A stretch of 64,000 bases of DNA. It comes from Bog-756 sp963828385 (GTDB lineage: Bacteria > Actinomycetota > Acidimicrobiia > Acidimicrobiales > RAAP-2). Location of the stretch: positions 1,550,001 to 1,614,000 of the forward strand of contig CAWHEF010000002.1 of assembly GCA_963828385.1 (NCBI GenBank), in the 5' to 3' direction. Positions 59,045 to 64,000 of the stretch are shown piece by piece. Every line of letters starts with the position of its first letter. The stretch's first letter is position 1. The notes under the pieces were generated by a model. It saw only the letters and a list, made by a program, of their open reading frames with translations, did not search any database and was not told where the DNA came from. The translations under genes and the position numbers were made by a program.

Positions 59045-60103
59045 CTATTCGACCGTCCAGACCGAACCGGACCGCAGGAGGGCGGCGAGGTCGCCCGGGC
59101 CGCGCCGCTCCGTCGTCTCCTCGATCTGGCGGGCCATGCCCGTTCCGTACTCGGCCCGGTCGACCTCACGGAAGACCCCGATGGGCGTGGGTTCGAACGG
59201 CCCCCGAGCCAGCCGGCTCAGCTGGAACGCCAGGCCGGGATTCTCCCGGTGCTCGTCGTGGACCAGCAGCTCGGACTGGTCCACGTCGGCGACCTCCACG
59301 ACCTCCAGCGACCCGTCTCGATGGGCGATGACCCCGTGCTCGCCGTCGGGCCCGAAGCGGATGGGCTCGCCATGCACGAGCGGGATCAACATGTTGGTCC
59401 GGTGCTCCTTGCCGGTGATCAATCCGAACGCGCCGTCGTTGAAGACGTTGCAGTTCTGATAGATCTCGACGAACGACGCCCCCTTGTGGGCGTTGGCGCG
59501 GCGGAAGGTCTCCATCATGTGCTTGCGGTCCATGTCATGGGTCCGGGCCACGAAGCCCGCCTCCGCGCCGAGAGCGAGGCTGAGCGGGTTGAACGGTTGC
59601 TCCAGTGAGCCGAACGGCGTCGACTTGGTGACTTTGGCCACTTCGGAGGTCGGCGAGTACTGGCCCTTGGTTAGCCCGTAGATCTGGTTGTTGAACAGCA
59701 GGATCGTGATGTCGACGTTTCGGCGGAGCGCGTGGATGAGGTGGTTGCCACCGATCGACAGGGCGTCGCCATCCCCGGTCACCACCCAGACGTCGAGGTC
59801 GGGTCGGGTCGTGGCTAGCCCTGTGGCGATGGCCGGTGCGCGGCCGTGGATGGAGTGCAACCCGTAGGTGTTCATGTAGTAAGGGAAGCGGGCTGCGCAG
59901 CCGATGCCTGAGAGGAACACCGTGCTCTCCCGGCGGACGCCGAGCTCGGGCATGAGCATCTGGACGGCGGCCAGGATGGAGTAGTCGCCGCATCCGGGGC
60001 ACCAGCGGACCTCCTGGTCCGACGACCAGTCCTTCCTCGTGGTGGTCGGAGCATCGGAGGCATTGCCGTTGGCCTGCGTACCGGTCTCAGCGAGGTTCGT
60101 CAT
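59045..60103 (-). CDS. korB: 2-oxoglutarate:ferredoxin oxidoreductase beta subunit
   Basis: KorB holds the thiamine diphosphate and the [4Fe-4S] cluster of the enzyme that converts 2-oxoglutarate and CoA to succinyl-CoA and CO2 with reduced ferredoxin. The 352 residues contain VRWCPGCGDYSILAAVQ (first Cys ligands), SGIGCAARFPYYMNTYGLHS and VTGDGDALSIGGNH, the TPP/Mg motif. NNQIYGLTKGQYSPTSE is the Kor-type substrate region. It lies one base after korA (TGAGATG), so the subunits are coupled. In actinobacteria KorAB can replace or supplement the 2-oxoglutarate dehydrogenase complex. Confidence 0.96.
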   Translation of the reverse strand: MTNLAETGTQANGNASDAPTTTRKDWSSDQEVRWCPGCGDYSILAAVQMLMPELGVRRESTVFLSGIGCAARFPYYMNTYGLHSIHGRAPAIATGLATTRPDLDVWVVTGDGDALSIGGNHLIHALRRNVDITILLFNNQIYGLTKGQYSPTSEVAKVTKSTPFGSLEQPFNPLSLALGAEAGFVARTHDMDRKHMMETFRRANAHKGASFVEIYQNCNVFNDGAFGLITGKEHRTNMLIPLVHGEPIRFGPDGEHGVIAHRDGSLEVVEVADVDQSELLVHDEHRENPGLAFQLSRLARGPFEPTPIGVFREVDRAEYGTGMARQIEETTERRGPGDLAALLRSGSVWTVE

Positions 60104-60104
60104 C

Positions 60105-62015
60105 TCACGAGACCTCCGTGTTCGAATCGGCGTCGGCATCGGCGAGCGCGATCTGTTCGAGGATGGCCGTCTCCATCGCCGCGGCGCGGAACGGCACGCC
60201 CTTGGTCTGGTTGACCGAAACGGCATCGATCAGGAACTCGGCCCGAAGGAGCCGGCTGAGCTGGCCCAGATTCACCTCCGGCACCAGCACCCTCTCGTAC
60301 CGGTGGACCACGTCGCCGAGATCGGCAGGGAACGGGTTCAGGTGGACCAGGTGGGCATGGGCAACGCGGTGGCCCCGGGCCCTCACCCGCTGCACGCCGG
60401 CGGCGATGGCCCCGTAGGTCGAGCCCCATCCGATCACGAGGACGTGGGCTCCTTCTTCGTCATCGACGTCGGTGGGAGGAATGTCGTCGGCGATGCCGGC
60501 GACCTTGGCCGCCCGGAGGCGGCTCATCCGCTCGTGGTTGTTGCCGTCATAGGAGACGTTGCCCGACCCGTCCTCCTTCTCCAGCCCGCCGATGCGGTGC
60601 TCGAGACCGGCGACCCCGGGCGGCGCCCACGGCCTGGCCAGCGTGCGCTCGTCGCGCATGTACGGCCAGAAGGTCTCCGTTCCCTCGTCGCTCGTGTGGT
60701 TCGGACGAGTTGCGAACCCGGGGTCGATCTCGGGAAGGGACCCGACGTCGGGCAGGAGCCAGGGCTCGGACCCATTGGCCAGATAGCCGTCGGACAGGAG
60801 GATGACCGGAGTCCGGTACTTCACCGCGATCCGCACTGCTTCGATGGCGGCATCGAAGCAGTGCGAAGGGGTCTTGGCGGCCACGATGGGCAGCGGGGCC
60901 TCGCCGTGCCGCCCGTACATGGCGTGGAGGAGGTCGGCCTGCTCGGCCTTGGTCGGGAGACCGGTCGACGGGCCACCTCGCTGGATGTCGATGACGAGGA
61001 GCGGCAGCTCGAGGTTGATCGCCAGGCCCATCGTCTCCGACTTCAGGTCGATACCGGGGCCCGATGTGGTGGTCACCCCGAGCGATCCCCCGAACGATGC
61101 GCCCAGGGCCGAGCCGATCCCCGAGATCTCGTCCTCGGCCTGGAACGTGCGCACCCCGAACTCTTTGTGCTTGGACAGCTCGTGCAGGATGTCGGATGCC
61201 GGCGTGATGGGGTAGGTGCCGAGGAAAAGCGGGAGTCCGCTGCGGGTCGAGGCGGCGATCAATCCCCACGCCAGGGCAGTGTTGCCGGTGATGTTGACGT
61301 ACTCCCCCGGCGCCAGGCTCGCCGGTTTGACCTCGTAGGAGGACTCGAACAGCTCAGCGGTCTCGCCGAAGTGGCGACCGGCCTTGAACGCCCGGAGGTT
61401 CGCCTCCTTCACCTGGGGCTTCGACGCGTACTTCTCCTCGATCCATCCGACGGTGGTCTCGATGGGTCGGGTGTAGAGCCAGCTGATGAGGCCGAGGGCG
61501 AAGAAGTTCTTGGACCGTTCGGCGTCCCGGGGTTTGACCCCGACCTCTTTCGAGACCTCGGTGGTGATCGAGGTCATCGGGACCTCGTAGACCGTGTAGG
61601 CGGCAAGCGAACCGTCTGCCAGAGGATTGGAGGCGTACCCGGCCTTGGCCAAGCTGCGCTCGTCGAAGGCGTCGACGTTGGCAATGACGATGGCCCCGTT
61701 CGGGAGCAGGTCGATGTTGGCCCGCAGCGCGGCCGGGTTCATCGCCACCAGCACGTTCGGCGAGTCCCCGGGCGTGGAGATGGCATGGTCCGAGATGTGG
61801 ACCTGGAACGCCGACACCCCGGCGAGCGTCCCTGCCGGTGCCCGGATCTCGGCCGGGAAGTCGGGGAACGTGGCGAGGTCGTTGCCGAGGAGCGCCGACG
61901 TGGCCGTGAACCGGTCTCCCGCCAGCTGCATCCCGTCCCCGGAGTCTCCCGCGAACCGGATCACCACCCGGTCCAGCGGGTGGGGGGCCTTCGGGTTCGT
62001 GGTCGTGTCGGGCAC
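60105..62015 (-). CDS. korA: 2-oxoglutarate:ferredoxin oxidoreductase alpha subunit (fused gamma-alpha)
   Basis: In 636 residues a gamma domain (about 15-200, RFAGDSGDGMQLAGDRF) is fused to the alpha domain (TYPITPASDILHELSKHKEF, FQAEDEISGIGSALGASF, TTTSGPGIDLKSETMGLA), the arrangement of mycobacterial KorA. It binds the pyrophosphate side of TPP and the CoA. Start is GTG 62015 with AGGAG a few bases upstream. It is first in the korAB operon. The ferredoxin at 2181 is a possible electron acceptor, but the link is inference. Confidence 0.96.
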   Translation of the reverse strand: MPDTTTNPKAPHPLDRVVIRFAGDSGDGMQLAGDRFTATSALLGNDLATFPDFPAEIRAPAGTLAGVSAFQVHISDHAISTPGDSPNVLVAMNPAALRANIDLLPNGAIVIANVDAFDERSLAKAGYASNPLADGSLAAYTVYEVPMTSITTEVSKEVGVKPRDAERSKNFFALGLISWLYTRPIETTVGWIEEKYASKPQVKEANLRAFKAGRHFGETAELFESSYEVKPASLAPGEYVNITGNTALAWGLIAASTRSGLPLFLGTYPITPASDILHELSKHKEFGVRTFQAEDEISGIGSALGASFGGSLGVTTTSGPGIDLKSETMGLAINLELPLLVIDIQRGGPSTGLPTKAEQADLLHAMYGRHGEAPLPIVAAKTPSHCFDAAIEAVRIAVKYRTPVILLSDGYLANGSEPWLLPDVGSLPEIDPGFATRPNHTSDEGTETFWPYMRDERTLARPWAPPGVAGLEHRIGGLEKEDGSGNVSYDGNNHERMSRLRAAKVAGIADDIPPTDVDDEEGAHVLVIGWGSTYGAIAAGVQRVRARGHRVAHAHLVHLNPFPADLGDVVHRYERVLVPEVNLGQLSRLLRAEFLIDAVSVNQTKGVPFRAAAMETAILEQIALADADADSNTEVS

Positions 62016-62168
62016 CGTGCTCCTAACGAATGCGGCAAATTCCGCGCTCAGCCGGCAGCCGGAGCCGGGTCGATGACCTCGGCGCTGGCGACCTGCGACA
62101 TCACCTGGTCAAACCAGCGCTCGCACCTCGGCCCGAGGAAGGTCTCCGAGCCGGGCTACGTCGACGTC

Positions 62169-62194
62169 TCACTCTCGACTTTCACTCTCGACTT
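62169..62194 (+). repeat. Tandem repeat, 2 x 13 bp, upstream of korA
   Basis: Two perfect copies of TCACTCTCGACTT (62169-62181 and 62182-62194) lie in the 262-base spacer between korA and the aldolase gene. They could be an operator for korAB, about 155 bases from its start. The rest of the spacer shows nothing recognisable. Confidence 0.8.
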
Positions 62195-62277
62195 CTGACT
62201 GTCGCTCAGCAAGTCTACCGTCGAACCGGACAAACCCGTCGACACACGAAGTGCACCCCTCGGTTCGTCGACCGGGA

Positions 62278-64000
62278 TCAGGCGATCGTGACCGAGCTGT
62301 CGAGATAGACGTCCTGGACGGCGTGGATGAGCGCCGCGCCTTCCTCGGTCGGCCGCTGGAACGACTTTCGGCCCACGATCAACCCCGCCCCTCCAGCTCG
62401 CTTGTTGATCACCGCGGTCCGAACCGCCTGGGCCAGGTCGTCTGCGCCCTTGGACTCGCCGCCCGAGTTGATGAGAGGGATCCGCCCTGCGTAGCAGTTG
62501 ACGACCTGCCACCGGGTCAGGTCGATGGGGTGGTCCGTGGTCAGCTTGTCGTAGACGAGTGGGTCGGTACGCCCGAACTCGAGGGCCGGGTACCCCCCGT
62601 TGTTCTCCGGCTGCTTCTGCTTGATGATGTCGGCTTCGATGGTCACACCGAGGTGGTTGGCCTGGCCGGTCAGGTCAGCGGACACGTGGTAGTCGGTGTC
62701 ACCCTGCTTGAACGCGCTGTTGCGGAGGTAGCACCACAGCACGGTGAACATGCCGAGCCGGTGGGCTTCCTCGAACGCCCGTGACACTTCGACGATCTGA
62801 CGGTCCGCCTCCTCCGACCCGAAGTAGATGGTGGCGCCGACTCCCACCGCACCGAGGTCTGCCGCCCGGCCGACGCCGGCGAACATGACCTGGTCGTAGG
62901 TGTTCGGGTAGTTGAGAAAGTCGTTGTGGTTCAGCTTGACGATGAAGGGGATGCGGTGGACATAGCGCCGCGACACGATGCCCAGGCCACCCACGGTGGT
63001 GGCGATGGCGTTGCAGTCGCCGGCCAGGGCCAGGTCACAAAGGTGCGCCGGGTCGAAGTAGGCGGGGTTCTTGGAGAAGCTGGCCGCCGCCGAATGCTCG
63101 ATCCCCTGGTCGACCGGGAGGATCGAGAGATAGCCGGTGCCGGCCAGCCGGCCGGTGTTGTAGACGAGCCCGAGGTTGCGGAGGACGGTCGGGCTGCGAT
63201 CGGAGTCGATGAAGATGTCGTCCAGTTGGCTCGGACTCGGCAGCGAGAGCCAGTCTTTGGGGAAGGCGGTGGCCTCGTGGTCGAGGAGCGAGTCCGCCTC
63301 CTTGCCGAGTAGCTGTTGGAGGTCCATATCCGCGAATCCTGACGGGGCCGACGAGCTTGCTTCTGCCGTCTGCGCTGTGGTGGGCGGCCCGAGCGACTCC
63401 AGCCGTTCCACGACGTCGTAGGCATCCGCCTCGAACCCGTGGATCCGCGAGAACAGCTCCCGGGCCTTGGGCACGTCTCCCGACCGTTCCATCAGGTCCC
63501 CGAGGACGTACCACTGCCGCAGATGGCGCTCCGCCGGTCCGCGCACCATTCGCCCCGCACCGGCCTCGACCAGCAGGCTGACGGCATCGGCCAGATCGCC
63601 GCCGTCGGCCCGGGTGCCGGCGAGCACCAGCCTGCCCTCGGAGAGGACCTCGGCGTCGGGTGACCCCTGCCGGAGCTCGATGAAAAGTGCCTCGACCAAC
63701 TTCGGTCGACCGAGCGCCCGTTGGCAGTCCATACGGACCGGGTGCTGGTCGACCGAGCCGGTGAGGGCCGAGAACGCCTCGAGGTTCCCCAGAGCCGCCT
63801 TCCAGTGGCCCAGATGGTACTGGCTGAGTCCCAGAAGCTCGCGGGCGGAGGGAGCGTTCGGAACGGCGTCCACCACCGTCTTCAGCATCCGGGAGGCGTC
63901 CCTGTACCGCTCCCGTTCGTAGGCGCCGATGCCGGCGGTCATCCGTTCGGTGATCCGCTCCCGAAGGTGGGCCCAGTCGGGTCCGGCCGCCGTCGCCAGC
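62278..64000 (-). CDS. TPR protein fused to class I fructose-bisphosphate aldolase (5' end outside window)
   Basis: The C-terminal 349 residues (from ATG 63327, MDLQQLLGKEADSLLDHEAT) form a complete FbaB/DhnA-type class I aldolase: GYLSILPVDQGIEHSAAAS, FIVKLNHNDFLNYP with the Schiff-base Lys region, GVGATIYFGSEEADR and IEADIIKQKQPENNGGYPAL. Preceding it in the same frame are about 200 residues of tetratricopeptide-like repeats (PSARELLGLSQYHLGHWKAA, RQWYVLGDLMERSGDVPKAR) and a Ser/Ala linker. The frame is open to the right edge, so the N-terminus is missing; ATG 63942 is only a possible start. Normally these are two proteins, and a lost stop is possible. AGGA nine bases before ATG 63327 would permit independent translation of the aldolase. 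Confidence 0.88.
   Translation of the reverse strand, partial: LATAAGPDWAHLRERITERMTAGIGAYERERYRDASRMLKTVVDAVPNAPSARELLGLSQYHLGHWKAALGNLEAFSALTGSVDQHPVRMDCQRALGRPKLVEALFIELRQGSPDAEVLSEGRLVLAGTRADGGDLADAVSLLVEAGAGRMVRGPAERHLRQWYVLGDLMERSGDVPKARELFSRIHGFEADAYDVVERLESLGPPTTAQTAEASSSAPSGFADMDLQQLLGKEADSLLDHEATAFPKDWLSLPSPSQLDDIFIDSDRSPTVLRNLGLVYNTGRLAGTGYLSILPVDQGIEHSAAASFSKNPAYFDPAHLCDLALAGDCNAIATTVGGLGIVSRRYVHRIPFIVKLNHNDFLNYPNTYDQVMFAGVGRAADLGAVGVGATIYFGSEEADRQIVEVSRAFEEAHRLGMFTVLWCYLRNSAFKQGDTDYHVSADLTGQANHLGVTIEADIIKQKQPENNGGYPALEFGRTDPLVYDKLTTDHPIDLTRWQVVNCYAGRIPLINSGGESKGADDLAQAVRTAVINKRAGGAGLIVGRKSFQRPTEEGAALIHAVQDVYLDSSVTIA

Noticed and set aside
60039..62198. 719-residue plus-strand open frame
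   Set aside because: It lies opposite korA/korB, whose conserved motifs are intact. Long antisense frames are expected at this GC content, and the product is Val/Gly/Arg-rich without motifs.

Overview
This is 64 kb of a GC-rich chromosome from a high-GC actinobacterium. Three things point to the phylum: a Pup-proteasome locus (dop start plus the ARC/Mpa ATPase), F420 biosynthesis (CofG/CofH FO synthase), and the gcvH-garA-ftsR-DUF151 gene order known from Mycobacterium (Rv1826-Rv1829). The TPR/class I aldolase, KorAB and divergent QueA-like genes suggest an Acidimicrobiia-like lineage, but that placement is inference. No rRNA, tRNA, CRISPR array, phage or insertion sequence was recognised.

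Layout. 0-4.7 kb: dop (partial), arc, a ferredoxin, trmI, three small membrane-protein genes and a thioesterase. 4.8-6.4 kb: a regulator with a duplicated HTH domain, divergent from a bicupin dioxygenase-like gene. 6.5-13.2 kb: pentose-phosphate cluster tkt-tal-gnd-zwf-pgl. 13.4-18.3 kb: FkbM methyltransferase, VOC protein, frameshifted FO synthase, LOG-family protein. 18.4-24.4 kb: a surface-glycan island (GT4, coiled-coil protein, GT2, GT-A-like protein, methyltransferase) with poorer codon use and two gene-poor stretches. 24.4-25.1 kb: vapBC. 25.2-27.7 kb: operon of an SDR, a QueA paralogue and a SufR-like regulator. 27.7-30.9 kb: acyl-CoA ligase and an NlpC/P60 hydrolase. 30.9-32.3 kb: decayed toxin-antitoxin remnants. 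32.3-38.4 kb: gltBD. 38.6-41.9 kb: thiOSGD. 42.2-47.5 kb: membrane glycosyltransferase, S9 peptidase, AcuI-type reductase. 47.6-50.6 kb: DUF151, ftsR, garA, gcvH. 50.7-54 kb: sugar-nucleotide enzyme and a CDP-alcohol transferase. 54-64 kb: MFS transporter, M28-like protein, DUF1015, DUF1697, korAB and a TPR-aldolase fusion.

Two properties run through the window. First, at least fifteen apparent frameshifts interrupt otherwise conserved genes (fbiC, vapC, queA-like, NlpC/P60, gltB, gltD, the guanylyltransferase/phosphomannomutase). Most are repaired by adding or removing one base, often in a G or C run, so the assembly probably carries indel errors; these genes should not be read as pseudogenes. 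Second, about eighteen genes carry a TANNNT-like -10 box ending 6-9 bases before the start codon, the signature of leaderless transcripts. I used this to choose starts.

Central carbon metabolism (pentose phosphate pathway, KorAB, class I aldolase), nitrogen assimilation (GltBD, GarA, a known regulator of glutamate and 2-oxoglutarate metabolism in mycobacteria) and cofactors (F420, thiamine) dominate. Accessory material lies mainly in the glycan island and in the two toxin-antitoxin areas.
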